Both the position numbers and the translations under genes were made by a program. DNA of 64,000 nucleotides from Listeria welshimeri serovar 6b str. SLCC5334 (GTDB lineage Bacteria > Bacillota > Bacilli > Lactobacillales > Listeriaceae): contig NC_008555.1 in the NCBI RefSeq assembly GCF_000060285.1, positions 1,364,001-1,428,000 of the forward strand, in the 5' to 3' direction. Below the pieces are notes generated by a model. The model had not been told where the DNA came from and made no database searches. It saw only the letters and a program-made list of their open reading frames with translations. Below are positions 28,337 to 37,255 of this stretch, piece by piece (position 1 is the stretch's first letter; every line of letters begins with the position of its first letter).

Positions 28337-28365
28337 ATTATGAAGGGAATAAAATGGTATTGCAA
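28337..28365 (-). promoter_or_regulatory. Promoter of the ProC-like gene
   Basis: Minus strand: -35 TTGCAA (28365-28360), 17 bases, -10 CATAAT (28342-28337). Confidence 0.6.
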
Positions 28366-28657
28366 CTAAATTAGATTGTTTGCTTTTTCACGTTAACGCG
28401 CTTGTTTCAAGGGATTGCTCAAAAACAAATGATTTAGACAGGATTGAATTTTCTGAATTCATTTGCATTAAAAATTTATCAACTTGGTTATTTATTTATT
28501 TTATTTTCCGTGTTATATTAAGAACAGTTAGAGAAGACGTTAAATGTTTTTGTGCGTTTTCTGAAAAAGGGACCATACATAATTTTAATACGCGCCTGAA
28601 TGTTTGTTTTGACAGATAGCTCTGACTAACATTATATCTCTCGGGAGGGGTTTTAAG
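28366..28657. other. Intergenic region upstream of tcsA
   Basis: This 290-base AT-rich gap separates the divergent ProC-like gene and tcsA. A TTGACA at 28609-28614 with a weak TTATAT 17 bases on would start the transcript only about 14 bases before the GTG, hardly upstream of the ribosome-binding site GGGAGGGG (28643-28650); an upstream TTATATTAAG near 28512 may be an alternative -10. A 79-codon frame at 28380-28619 lacks a ribosome-binding site and is not called. I see no riboswitch fold. Confidence 0.4.
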
Positions 28658-29731
28658 GTGAAAAAGCGTACATTTGCTTTCGCACTATCAATGATTATTG
28701 CTTCTGGCGTTATCCTAGGTGCTTGTGGTTCAGGCAGCGACGATAAAAAAAGTGGCGATGATAAGAGCAGTAAAGATTTTACAGTAGCAATGGTTACAGA
28801 TACTGGTGGCGTTGATGACCGTTCGTTTAACCAATCAGCATGGGAAGGCTTACAAAAATTTGGTAAAGCTAACGACATGAAAAAAGGTACAGATGGTTAT
28901 AACTACTTGCAATCAGCTTCTGAAGCAGACTACAAAACAAACTTAAACACTGCTGTTCGTAGCGATTATGATTTAATTTATGGAATTGGTTACAAACTGA
29001 AAGATGCAATTGAAGAAGTTTCTAAACAAAAACCTAAAAATCAATTCGCTATTGTTGATGACACAATTGATGACCGTGATAATGTAGTAAGTATTGGATT
29101 TAAAGATAACGATGGTTCTTACCTAGTTGGTGTTGTAGCCGGCTTAACAACAAAAACAAACAAAGTTGGATTTGTTGGTGGAGTAAAAGGAACAGTTATC
29201 GACCGTTTTGAAGCTGGTTTTACTGCTGGCGTAAAAGCTGTTAATCCTAAAGCACAAATTGATGTTCAATATGCAAACGATTTCGCTAAAGCAGACAAAG
29301 GACAACAAATCGCTTCTTCCATGTATTCTAGTGGAGTAGATGTAATTTTCCATGCTGCTGGTGGTACTGGTAACGGTGTCTTTGCAGAAGCTAAAAACTT
29401 GAAGAAAAAAGATCCTAGCCGTGCTGTTTGGGTAATCGGTGTTGACCGTGACCAATGGGACGAAGGAAAAGTTACAGCAAACGATGGCAAAGATTACAAT
29501 GTAACTCTTACATCTGAAATCAAACGTGTTGATATTGCTGTAGAAGACCTTGCTACTCGTGCAAAAGCTGGAGATTTCCCTGGTGGAACAAAAATTGAAT
29601 ATGGTCTTGACAAAAATGCTGTAGGGCTTTCTGATCATCAAGACAATATTTCTAAAGATGTTTTAGCTAAAGTAGAAGAATATAAACAAAAAATCGTTGA
29701 TGGGGACGTTAAAGTTCCTGAAAAACCTTGA
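28658..29731 (+). CDS. tcsA: BMP-family nucleoside-binding lipoprotein TcsA (CD4+ T-cell-stimulating antigen)
   Basis: A 357-residue substrate-binding lipoprotein. The signal peptide ends at lipobox LGAC (Cys23), followed by a Ser/Asp/Lys linker and the BMP domain with VAMVTDTGGVDDRSFNQSAWEG, DLIYGIGYKL, VGVVAGL and FHAAGGTGNGVF. The family binds purine nucleosides for the ABC transporter encoded downstream. The sequence is very close to the L. monocytogenes T-cell antigen TcsA. The start is GTG 28658 with GGGAGGGG 7 bases upstream. Confidence 0.95.
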   Translation: MKKRTFAFALSMIIASGVILGACGSGSDDKKSGDDKSSKDFTVAMVTDTGGVDDRSFNQSAWEGLQKFGKANDMKKGTDGYNYLQSASEADYKTNLNTAVRSDYDLIYGIGYKLKDAIEEVSKQKPKNQFAIVDDTIDDRDNVVSIGFKDNDGSYLVGVVAGLTTKTNKVGFVGGVKGTVIDRFEAGFTAGVKAVNPKAQIDVQYANDFAKADKGQQIASSMYSSGVDVIFHAAGGTGNGVFAEAKNLKKKDPSRAVWVIGVDRDQWDEGKVTANDGKDYNVTLTSEIKRVDIAVEDLATRAKAGDFPGGTKIEYGLDKNAVGLSDHQDNISKDVLAKVEEYKQKIVDGDVKVPEKP

Positions 29732-29774
29732 TTTTATAGTTATAAAAACTGAGTAATACGAAGGAAGTAAAACC

Positions 29775-29815
29775 TTTTATGAAAGTCGGTATTAATTGTA
29801 CCGGCTTTCATAAAA
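29775..29815 (+). other. Long intercistronic hairpin after tcsA
   Basis: A 17-bp stem: TTTTATGAAAGTCGGTA (29775-29791) pairs with TACCGGCTTTCATAAAA (29799-29815) with one G-U, loop TTAATTG. It is followed by A-residues rather than T, so it is not a classic terminator. It could protect the tcsA mRNA 3' end and give excess TcsA over the transporter subunits. Confidence 0.7.
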
Positions 29816-29822
29816 AAATAAT

Positions 29823-29837
29823 TTGTAAGCGTTTTAA
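29823..29837 (+). promoter_or_regulatory. cre-like CcpA site
   Basis: TTGTAAGCGTTTTAA fits the consensus WTGNAANCGNWNNCW except for A instead of C at position 14. It lies between tcsA and the transporter genes. Confidence 0.35.
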
Positions 29838-29904
29838 TTTAATAGGTAAACCCTTTTACTAAAAGAAAATAATCGGTATATTGGAATTTATGATTGCAAT
29901 GAAT

Positions 29905-29939
29905 GCCATTTAGAAATAAAATAAGGAGATGGCTTTTTT
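29905..29939 (+). terminator. Candidate weak terminator before the ABC transporter promoter
   Basis: GCCATTT (29905-29911) pairs with AGATGGC (29927-29933) across a 15-base loop, then TTTTTT. Confidence 0.45.
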
Positions 29940-29982
29940 ATAAGCTTAAAATTGCAAGGCAAGCTTTCGTACATAGATGGGG

Positions 29983-30163
29983 TATAATGAATCGTGACTG
30001 ACAACATACAAAGCTTTTTAAGCGAAAAAGTCATTAACAACAAACGGATAAAAAACTCGGAACCTTCTTCGGGAGGAAGTACGGGGAGAGGCGGCGTCCT
30101 TCGAGAGAATCGCGCGTGTGGCTGTTTTTCCAGTTTGAACCAGACGACAAGGGGAGTGAAGAA
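29983..30163 (+). promoter_or_regulatory. Promoter -10 and GC-rich leader of the ABC transporter operon
   Basis: A -10 TATAAT at 29983-29988 (no good -35) would start a transcript near 29995, giving a leader of about 170 bases. Bases about 30055-30160 are clearly GC-richer than their surroundings and contain a hairpin CTTCTT-CGGG-AGGAAG (30064-30079). A 64-codon frame beginning GTG 29994 runs through the leader and overlaps the ATPase start; it has no ribosome-binding site. Confidence 0.45.
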
Positions 30164-31705
30164 GTGGACTTTGTTATTGAAATGTTAGGAATCAGGAAGG
30201 AATTCTCTGGATTTGTAGCAAATGATAACATTACCTTACAGTTAAAGCAGGGAGAAATTCATGCTTTGTTAGGTGAGAATGGCGCAGGGAAATCTACGCT
30301 AATGAATGTCTTGTTTGGTCTATATGAACCAGATGGCGGCGAAATTCGTGTTCGTGGTACGAAAGAAAATATTAGCAGCCCGAACAAAGCAAATGAGCTT
30401 GGAATCGGAATGGTCCATCAGCATTTCATGTTAGTGGATAAATTCACGGTTGCTGAAAATATCATTCTTGGTAAAGAACCGAGCAAGCTTGGCGTTATCG
30501 AAAAGAAAAAAGCGGTAGAAGAAATTAAAGAAATTTCTGATCGATACGGTTTACGAGTTGATCCAAATGCTGTTGTACGCGATATTTCCATCGGTATGCA
30601 ACAACGTGTGGAAATCCTAAAAACACTTTATCGTGGTGCAGATATTTTAATTTTTGATGAACCAACTGCTGTTTTAACACCTCAAGAGATTAAAGAATTG
30701 ATTCAAATTATGCGTTCTCTTATAAAAGAAGGCAAATCAATTATTTTAATTACACATAAATTAAAAGAAATTATGGATGTTTGTGATCGTGTAACAGTTA
30801 TCCGCCGTGGTAAAGGTATGGGTACAGTGAACGTTCCTGAAACAACTCCACAAGACTTAGCTAATTTAATGGTTGGTCGCGAAGTGGTTTTCACAACAGA
30901 AAAAATAGAAGCCACTCCTGGAAAAGATGTTTTAGAAGTGAAAGATTTAGTTGTTAAAGAAAGTCGCGGCGTTGAAAGTGTTCGCGGACTGAACTTAACA
31001 GTCAGAGCTGGTGAAATTGTTGGAATTGCTGGCGTTGATGGTAACGGTCAAAGTGAACTTATTTCTGCCATTGCAGGTCTTTCGAAAGTGACAAGTGGAA
31101 GTATTCTTCTAAACGGTGAGCATATTGAGAATAAAAAACCTCGTAAAATTACGGAAGCTGGTTTAGGTCATATTCCAGAAGATCGTCATAAACATGGTTT
31201 AGTACTCGAAATGTCTTTAGGAGAAAATATTGCTTTACAAACATACTATAAAAAACCTATTTCAAGTAAAGGCTTCCTCAATCATAAAGCAATGTATGAT
31301 TTTGCACGTGAGCTAATTGAAGAATATGATGTTCGGGCAAGTAGTGAATACGTAGCTGCTAAATCACTTTCTGGCGGGAATCAGCAAAAAGCGATTATAG
31401 CTCGAGAAATACACCGTAATCCAGATTTCTTAATTGCGGCTCAGCCAACACGTGGACTAGATGTTGGCGCAATTGAATTCATTCATAGACGTTTGATTGA
31501 ACAACGAGATAATGGAAAAGCGGTACTACTTATGTCGTTTGAATTAGATGAAATCATGAATGTTAGTGACCGTATTGCGGTTATTTATGAAGGGAAAATT
31601 GTTGCTATTGTTGATCCAAAAGAGACAACGGAGCAAGAACTTGGTCTTATGATGGCTGGTTCATCCAAACAGGAAGCGGAAATGGGGGAAAAAGAGCATG
31701 TCTAA
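30164..31705 (+). CDS. Nucleoside ABC transporter, ATP-binding protein (double NBD)
   Basis: A 513-residue protein with two fused nucleotide-binding domains. NBD1 has Walker A GENGAGKST, signature SIGMQQR and Walker B ILIFDEPTAVL; NBD2 has a degenerate Walker A (GVDGNGQSE) and signature LSGGNQQK, with the usual Asp-Glu in Walker B reading AAQPTRGLD. This asymmetric arrangement is typical of the RbsA/NupB type. The frame is open from 30116, but GGGGAG at 30151-30156 supports GTG 30164. The 3' end overlaps the next gene by 8 bases. It powers import of nucleosides bound by TcsA. Confidence 0.92.
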   Translation: MDFVIEMLGIRKEFSGFVANDNITLQLKQGEIHALLGENGAGKSTLMNVLFGLYEPDGGEIRVRGTKENISSPNKANELGIGMVHQHFMLVDKFTVAENIILGKEPSKLGVIEKKKAVEEIKEISDRYGLRVDPNAVVRDISIGMQQRVEILKTLYRGADILIFDEPTAVLTPQEIKELIQIMRSLIKEGKSIILITHKLKEIMDVCDRVTVIRRGKGMGTVNVPETTPQDLANLMVGREVVFTTEKIEATPGKDVLEVKDLVVKESRGVESVRGLNLTVRAGEIVGIAGVDGNGQSELISAIAGLSKVTSGSILLNGEHIENKKPRKITEAGLGHIPEDRHKHGLVLEMSLGENIALQTYYKKPISSKGFLNHKAMYDFARELIEEYDVRASSEYVAAKSLSGGNQQKAIIAREIHRNPDFLIAAQPTRGLDVGAIEFIHRRLIEQRDNGKAVLLMSFELDEIMNVSDRIAVIYEGKIVAIVDPKETTEQELGLMMAGSSKQEAEMGEKEHV

Positions 31706-32750
31706 ACGACTACAAGCATTAGTTATCCCAGTTACAGCCGTTATCCTAGGACTTATCTGCGGTGCGATCATCATGCTTATTTTTGGATATGACCCAATTG
31801 CTGGTTACTCAGCGCTTATAGAAGGTGTTGTTGGAGAAAATTTCTATATTGGGGAAACGATTCGCCAAGCTACACCATATATTTTAGTTGGTCTATCTGT
31901 CGCTGTTGCATTCAAAGCTGGACTTTTCAACATCGGTGCGGAAGGTCAAATGCTTATGGGGTGGTTAGGTTCCATCATCATCGCTGTAAACTTTGAAGGC
32001 TTAACTAAATGGATTCATTTACCGCTTGCAATTATTACTGGTATGGTTTTCGGTGCAATTTGGGCATTCATTCCAGGTATTTTAAAAGCAACTTTACGAG
32101 TAAATGAAGTTATTGTCACCATTATGCTCAACTACACAGCACTTTATATTTTCAACTACGTAGTACAAAATCTACTTACAGATGGTTTAGATAAAACACA
32201 AGAAATTCATGCATCTGCTTCATTACAATCTGAATTACTACAATCCATGACCGATTATTCGTCTTTACATTGGGGGATATTGATTGCCCTTGGTTTTGCA
32301 CTTATTATTTGGTTAATGCTAAATAAAACAACATTCGGTTATGAAATCGAGGCAGTTGGATTTAATGAAAATGCATCGCAATATGCCGGTATGAGTGTGA
32401 AGAAAACCATTATCTTCTCTATGGTTATTGCTGGAGCACTTGCTGGTCTTGGTGGTGTTATGGAAGGTCTTGGAACATATGGAACGGCTTATGTTTTAAC
32501 TTCTTCTCCAGGAATCGGTTTTGACGGTATTGCCGTTGCATTACTCGGAGGAAGTTCTCCAATTGGAATTGTCTTCTCTGCTATTTTGTTCGGGGCTCTA
32601 AAAGTAGGAGCGTTAAACATGCCAGCAGTTGCAGGCGTACCAAACGAATTAGTCAATGTAATTATCGCTCTGATTATCTTCTTTGTGGCATCCAGCTACA
32701 TTATCCGCTGGGCGATGGCAAAATTTAAGAAGGGGGCGAAAGCAGAATGA
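31698..32750 (+). CDS. Nucleoside ABC transporter permease 1
   Basis: A 350-residue integral membrane protein of the BPD_transp_2 family with about 8-9 membrane helices. Conserved sections include LVGLSVAVAFKAGLFNIGAEGQ, LRVNEVIVTIMLNYTALYI and GFDGIAVALLGGSSPIG. It resembles NupP/YufP. It pairs with the next permease, and the two reading frames overlap by 4 bases (ATGA). Confidence 0.92.
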   Translation: MSKRLQALVIPVTAVILGLICGAIIMLIFGYDPIAGYSALIEGVVGENFYIGETIRQATPYILVGLSVAVAFKAGLFNIGAEGQMLMGWLGSIIIAVNFEGLTKWIHLPLAIITGMVFGAIWAFIPGILKATLRVNEVIVTIMLNYTALYIFNYVVQNLLTDGLDKTQEIHASASLQSELLQSMTDYSSLHWGILIALGFALIIWLMLNKTTFGYEIEAVGFNENASQYAGMSVKKTIIFSMVIAGALAGLGGVMEGLGTYGTAYVLTSSPGIGFDGIAVALLGGSSPIGIVFSAILFGALKVGALNMPAVAGVPNELVNVIIALIIFFVASSYIIRWAMAKFKKGAKAE

Positions 32751-33697
32751 CAGCCATTTTAGCGACAATTGTTTCTAGTACACTGCTTATGGCAGGCCCG
32801 CTAATTTTTACAGCACTCGGGGGCGTTTATTCCGAACGTGGCGGTGTAGTCAATATTGGGCTAGAAGGTATGATGGTAATGGGAGCATTTTCTGCTATCG
32901 TCTTTAACCTTACTTTCCAAGATACTTTTGGTAATTTAACTCCTTGGATTTCACTTATCGCAGCAATGCTAGTAGGAGGATTATTCTCGCTAGTTCATGC
33001 CGTTGCAACAATTAATTTCCGCGCAGACCATGTTATCAGTGGTGTTGCGATTAACTTTTTAGCAACAGGTCTTTCTTTATTCCTTGTAAAAGTAATTTAT
33101 GATAAAGGCCAAACAGATCAAATCAAATATTACTTCGGTAAACCGGATATTCCAGTTTTAAGTGATATTCCAGTCATTGGTGATATATTCTTTAAAAACG
33201 TTCCGGTAATGAGTTATGTGGCGATTATTTTTGCAATCGTTTCTTGGTTCATTATTTATAAAACTCGCTTTGGTCTTCGTCTACGTTCAGTAGGGGAGCA
33301 CCCTCTGGCAGCTGACACAATGGGGATCAAAGTTCGTTGGATGAGATATCAAGGTGTTATCATTTCTGGTATTCTTGGCGGCTTAGGTGGCGCTGTGTAC
33401 GCACAATCATTTACACTTGATTTCGGACACGCAACTATTTCCGGTCAAGGTTATATGGCTCTAGCAGCAATGATATTTGGTAAATGGAACCCACTTGGAG
33501 CAATGGGAGCGGCAATTTTCTTCGGATTTGCGCAATGTTTGGCAATTACCGGCGGCTCGTTACCTTTTTTCAAAGATATTCCAGACGTTTACTTGCAAAT
33601 TGCGCCTTATGTATTAACAATTCTTGCGCTTGTTGGCTTTATCGGTAAATCCGAAGCTCCAAAAGCAGATGGTGTGAACTACATTAAAGGTAAATAA
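32747..33697 (+). CDS. Nucleoside ABC transporter permease 2
   Basis: A 316-residue BPD_transp_2 membrane protein (NupQ/YufQ-like) with about 8 helices; family regions include GGVYSERGGVVNIGLEGMM, FRADHVISGVAINFLATG, LRLRSVGEHPLAADTMGI and GQGYMALAAMIFGKWNPLG. It ends the operon before a terminator. With the preceding permease and the double ATPase it completes the BmpA-NupABC-type system. Confidence 0.92.
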   Translation: MTAILATIVSSTLLMAGPLIFTALGGVYSERGGVVNIGLEGMMVMGAFSAIVFNLTFQDTFGNLTPWISLIAAMLVGGLFSLVHAVATINFRADHVISGVAINFLATGLSLFLVKVIYDKGQTDQIKYYFGKPDIPVLSDIPVIGDIFFKNVPVMSYVAIIFAIVSWFIIYKTRFGLRLRSVGEHPLAADTMGIKVRWMRYQGVIISGILGGLGGAVYAQSFTLDFGHATISGQGYMALAAMIFGKWNPLGAMGAAIFFGFAQCLAITGGSLPFFKDIPDVYLQIAPYVLTILALVGFIGKSEAPKADGVNYIKGK

Positions 33698-33705
33698 AAC
33701 ATAAG

Positions 33706-33738
33706 AGCAGTCTAGATATAATTCTAGGCTGTTTTTTT
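33706..33738 (+). terminator. Terminator of the nucleoside transporter operon
   Basis: AGCAGTCTAGA / TCTAGGCTGTT stem with one G-U, loop TATAAT, T7. Confidence 0.88.
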
Positions 33739-33814
33739 GTGCTAGAAAATTGTGCGTGGCAACAACTTAGGATACAATAAGAAAGTGAGATCATTGCTTG
33801 AAAGGAGCATTATA

Positions 33815-35107
33815 ATGACAGACAAAATATTTCAAGAAAAAGTTGGTCCGGTTGCACTTACAATCGTTCCTACCCAAAAATATAAATCAAATAAAATTGT
33901 TTTTAAATTCCGCGCTCCATTAGAAAGAGAAACGGTAACAAAAAGATCTTTACTTTCGATATTGTTAGAAACAAATAGTAAAAAATATCCAACACAAACT
34001 GCTTTCAGAAAACAGTTAGCTAATTTATATGGCGCAAATTTTTATACAACTACAGCAAAAAAAGGAAACGAACATGTTTTAACCGTTGTTTTTGATATGA
34101 TTGATGGGCAGTTTGTATCAGATGGGGAACATATTTTAAACGATGCTTTTCAATTTATGGAAGAAGCATTATTTCAACCCAATGTGACAAATGGCTCTTT
34201 TGACGAAGCAATTGTTGCTCGCGAAAAAGAAAATTTGAAAAGTAGTTTAGAAGGAATTTATGATGATAAAATCAGATTTGCCTCTAAAAGATTAATCGAA
34301 GAAATGTTCCAAGACGATGCTTTTCGTTTCGGATCTGCTGGTGTTTTAGAAGATGTTGACGCCATTACAGCAAAAGATTTATATGATTATTATCTACAAT
34401 TTATTTCTGAAGATGTAATTGAAATATTTATATGCGGGGACGTAACTAAAGATGAAGTCATGCCATTAATTGAAAATATGGCTTTTGCTCCGCGTCCTGA
34501 ACGAAAAGGTATTTTTTATACAAAAAAAGCGCCTGAAAAAACACGCGTTATTCATGAACAACAAGCCATTAACCAAGGAAAACTTGTTCTTGGCTTCCAA
34601 ACAGAAACTTTATTTGGAGACGATGATTTTGTCGCATTACAACTTGCTAACGGCCTTCTTGGTGGTTACGCGAATTCCAAGATTTTTATTAATGTTCGGG
34701 AAAAAGCAAGTCTGGCTTACTATGCCTCAAGCCGAATTGATTCATTTAAGGGATATATGATTATTTCAGCGGGTATTGATGAAGTGAATTACGAGCAAGC
34801 TTTAACGATAATTGAAGAACAAATTGTCGCAATGAAGCAAGGTGACTTTACAGAAGATGAATTAAATCAAACCAAAGAAATGTTGATTAATCAATTACTT
34901 GAAACAAACGACCAAGCACAAGGTCTAATTGAACTTGTTTATAACAATGTTTTACGCGAAGCAAATCTAGATTTAGATAATTGGATTAAAGTAATTAAAC
35001 AAACAACAAAAGAAGAAGTAGTGGCTGCTATTAACAAAATCAAACCCGACACAACTTATTTCTTGAGTAAGGGAGGAGAAGAACTTCATGGAAAAAATCA
35101 CATTTGA
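33815..35107 (+). CDS. ymfF: M16-family peptidase homologue without the zinc motif (YmfF-like)
   Basis: A 430-residue M16 protein with two M16 half-domains. The inverse zinc motif HxxEH is absent at the expected N-terminal position (the region reads LANLYGANFYTTTAKKG), so it is predicted inactive. C-terminal conserved parts include LLGGYANSKIFINVREKASLAYYASS. It probably forms a heterodimer with the catalytic YmfH-like protein encoded next. The frame extends to 33752; AAAGGAG at 33800-33806 supports ATG 33815. It overlaps the next gene by 20 bases. Confidence 0.88.
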   Translation: MTDKIFQEKVGPVALTIVPTQKYKSNKIVFKFRAPLERETVTKRSLLSILLETNSKKYPTQTAFRKQLANLYGANFYTTTAKKGNEHVLTVVFDMIDGQFVSDGEHILNDAFQFMEEALFQPNVTNGSFDEAIVAREKENLKSSLEGIYDDKIRFASKRLIEEMFQDDAFRFGSAGVLEDVDAITAKDLYDYYLQFISEDVIEIFICGDVTKDEVMPLIENMAFAPRPERKGIFYTKKAPEKTRVIHEQQAINQGKLVLGFQTETLFGDDDFVALQLANGLLGGYANSKIFINVREKASLAYYASSRIDSFKGYMIISAGIDEVNYEQALTIIEEQIVAMKQGDFTEDELNQTKEMLINQLLETNDQAQGLIELVYNNVLREANLDLDNWIKVIKQTTKEEVVAAINKIKPDTTYFLSKGGEELHGKNHI

Positions 35108-36374
35108 GCAAGTAAAAGAAGCTGTATTTCATGAAAAAATGGCAAATGGTTTACAAGTTTATCTTCTTCCAAAACAAGGATTTAGTAAAACCTATGCTGT
35201 TTTTACAACTAATTATGGCGCAATTGATAATAATTTCGTACCAATTGGTGAAACGGAATTCACTAAAGTTCCAGATGGTATTGCCCATTTCTTAGAACAT
35301 AAAATGTTTGAAAAAGAAGACGGCGATGTTTTCTTTAAATTCGGTGAAAAAGGCGCGTTCACAAATGCTTTTACTTCTTTTACAAAAACAGCCTATCTTT
35401 TTTCAAGCACTTCTCGTGTGGAAGAAAACTTGGAAACATTAATTGATTTCGTACAAGCACCTTATTTTACAGAAGAAACAGTTGAAAAAGAAAAAGGTAT
35501 TATTGGCCAAGAAATCAGAATGTATGATGATGATCCAGATTTTCGTGCTTATTTTGGTGTGATTGAAAATATGTATCATAATCATCCCGTAAAAATTGAT
35601 ATCGCAGGTACAGTCGAGTCTATTGCAGAAATTAATAAAGATTTACTCTACCTTTGCTATAACACATTCTATCATCCTAGTAATATGGTGCTTTTCGTTG
35701 TAGGTAATTTAGAACCAGAACAAATGATGGACCAAATTCGTGCCAATCAAGCAAAAAAAGATTTTGCCGAAGCTGCGCCAATCAAGCGTCATTTCCCTGA
35801 AGAACCAAAAACTGTTTCAGTAAAAGAACGTAAAATACATTTCCCAGTGCAAATTGCAAAAAATTTGGTGGGCATTAAAGAAGATATCGGTTCTTTAGAA
35901 GGGCAAGCAGCTATCAAACAAGAAATTATTGGTGATGTAGCGCTCGAGATGTTATTTGGCACAACCTCTGATACCTATCTGGAATTGTATAATAAAGGTA
36001 TAATTGACGATACTTTTGGATACGACTACACACTTCAAGATAGTTTTTCGTTCGTGCTTGTAGGTGGCGATGCGAAAGACCCTGATAAACAAACTGCGAA
36101 AATCATTGAAGCGATAAAAAAAGCAGCTAAAAATGGTTTAAATGAAGCTGATTTGGCTTTAGTGAAACGTAAACGGATTGGTCAATTTTTGCGATCACTT
36201 AACTCACCTGAGTTTATTGCCAATCAATTCAGCCAGTATGTAATGAAATCTGCTTCTTTATTTGATATTTTGCCTCTAATGGAAACAGTCACATTAGAAG
36301 AAGTAAATTCTTTTGTTAAAAATTTAGATGAAGAAGAACGGACTACTAGTTTCCAACTCCTTCCAGAAAAATAA
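35088..36374 (+). CDS. ymfH: M16-family zinc peptidase (YmfH-like)
   Basis: A 428-residue M16B peptidase with the catalytic inverse zinc motif HFLEH (His67, Glu70, His71) and a downstream Glu in EKEKGIIGQEIRMYDDDP as third ligand. It is the active partner of the preceding non-catalytic homologue, as in other bacterial M16B pairs that process peptides. GGGAGGAG lies upstream inside ymfF. The natural substrate is unknown. Confidence 0.9.
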   Translation: MEKITFEQVKEAVFHEKMANGLQVYLLPKQGFSKTYAVFTTNYGAIDNNFVPIGETEFTKVPDGIAHFLEHKMFEKEDGDVFFKFGEKGAFTNAFTSFTKTAYLFSSTSRVEENLETLIDFVQAPYFTEETVEKEKGIIGQEIRMYDDDPDFRAYFGVIENMYHNHPVKIDIAGTVESIAEINKDLLYLCYNTFYHPSNMVLFVVGNLEPEQMMDQIRANQAKKDFAEAAPIKRHFPEEPKTVSVKERKIHFPVQIAKNLVGIKEDIGSLEGQAAIKQEIIGDVALEMLFGTTSDTYLELYNKGIIDDTFGYDYTLQDSFSFVLVGGDAKDPDKQTAKIIEAIKKAAKNGLNEADLALVKRKRIGQFLRSLNSPEFIANQFSQYVMKSASLFDILPLMETVTLEEVNSFVKNLDEEERTTSFQLLPEK

Positions 36375-36379
36375 ACATA

Positions 36380-36422
36380 TTTATGCCATTTTTTCTTTTT
36401 TTAGTATAAAAAATGGCATAAA
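36380..36422 (+). other. 15-bp perfect hairpin after the M16 pair
   Basis: TTTATGCCATTTTTT (36380-36394) pairs perfectly with AAAAAATGGCATAAA (36408-36422), loop of 13 bases. There is no T-tract after it, so it is a possible attenuator or processing site between ymfH and the SDR gene. Confidence 0.6.
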
Positions 36423-36474
36423 TTCTTAAGTCATGCTATCATAAAAGAAATAGACTGGAAAGGGTTGCCTTTTT

Positions 36475-37206
36475 TTGGATAAAGAAACAAAATATGCTTT
36501 TGTTACTGGAGCTAGCGGTGAAATTGGACAAGCGATTTGTATAGCACTTGCAAAAGCTGGCTGGAACTTGTATCTTCATTATTATCAAAATAGACAAGCT
36601 GTGGAAGATATAGTGCCAAAACTACAAGCTGAAAACATCGATGTCATATTGATTCAAGCCGATTTTGATGATTTTTCAAGTTTAAAAGAGATAGAAAAGC
36701 AAGTTTTTCAAGTAGATGCATTTATCCATGCAGCAGGGCATTCTCACTATGCTTTATTCCAGGATACTACAGATTTAGATATGACAAAATTATGGAATGT
36801 CCATATGTATATGCCAATGCGTTTAATCCAGATTTTCATACCAAAACTTATGAAAAGTCAGCAAGGAAGAATTGTTTTCATCAGTTCTATCTGGGGAGAA
36901 ATTGGCGCGTCAATGGAAGTCGTTTATTCTACAGTAAAAGGCGCTCAAATTGCTTTTTGTAAGGCTCTTAGTCAAGAAGTTGGACTGTCGGGCATAACTG
37001 TTAACGCAGTAACTCCAGGTGTTGTAAAAACGAAAATGATGGATCAATTTTCGCTGGAAGAAAAAGAAATATTACGTCAGGAAATTCCTTTAAAACGTTT
37101 TGCAAAACCGGAAGAAATTGCAGAAACCGTAGAATTTTTAACAAGTAAAAAAGCAAGCTATATCACTGGAGAAGTTTTGCGCTTAAATGGCGGTTGGCTT
37201 ATGTGA
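36475..37206 (+). CDS. ymfI: Short-chain dehydrogenase/reductase (YmfI-like)
   Basis: A 243-residue classical SDR: cofactor motif VTGASGEIGQAI, AAGHSHYALF in place of NNAG, catalytic Ser in FISSIWGEIGAS and the Tyr-Lys pair in EVVYSTVKGAQ, then TVNAVTPGVVKTKM. It is FabG-like in overall form, but its substrate is unknown. The start is TTG 36475 with AAAGGG upstream. It sits in the conserved ymfFHI-rodZ-pgsA-cinA order. Confidence 0.88.
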   Translation: MDKETKYAFVTGASGEIGQAICIALAKAGWNLYLHYYQNRQAVEDIVPKLQAENIDVILIQADFDDFSSLKEIEKQVFQVDAFIHAAGHSHYALFQDTTDLDMTKLWNVHMYMPMRLIQIFIPKLMKSQQGRIVFISSIWGEIGASMEVVYSTVKGAQIAFCKALSQEVGLSGITVNAVTPGVVKTKMMDQFSLEEKEILRQEIPLKRFAKPEEIAETVEFLTSKKASYITGEVLRLNGGWLM

Positions 37207-37255
37207 ATTTTAATAAAAGTGGAAATTTGAATTTAATAATGGTAGGTGTTTAATT

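Noticed and set aside
28380-28619. 79-codon frame upstream of tcsA
   Set aside because: No ribosome-binding site, composition unlike a protein, and it covers the likely tcsA promoter region.
29144-29641. 165-codon minus-strand frame inside tcsA
   Set aside because: Antisense shadow; Phe/Ser/Cys-rich with no domain or ribosome-binding site.
30983-31060. Degenerate second Walker A in the ABC ATPase as a sign of pseudogene
   Set aside because: GVDGNGQSE is the normal asymmetric second site of this double-NBD family; the frame is intact.
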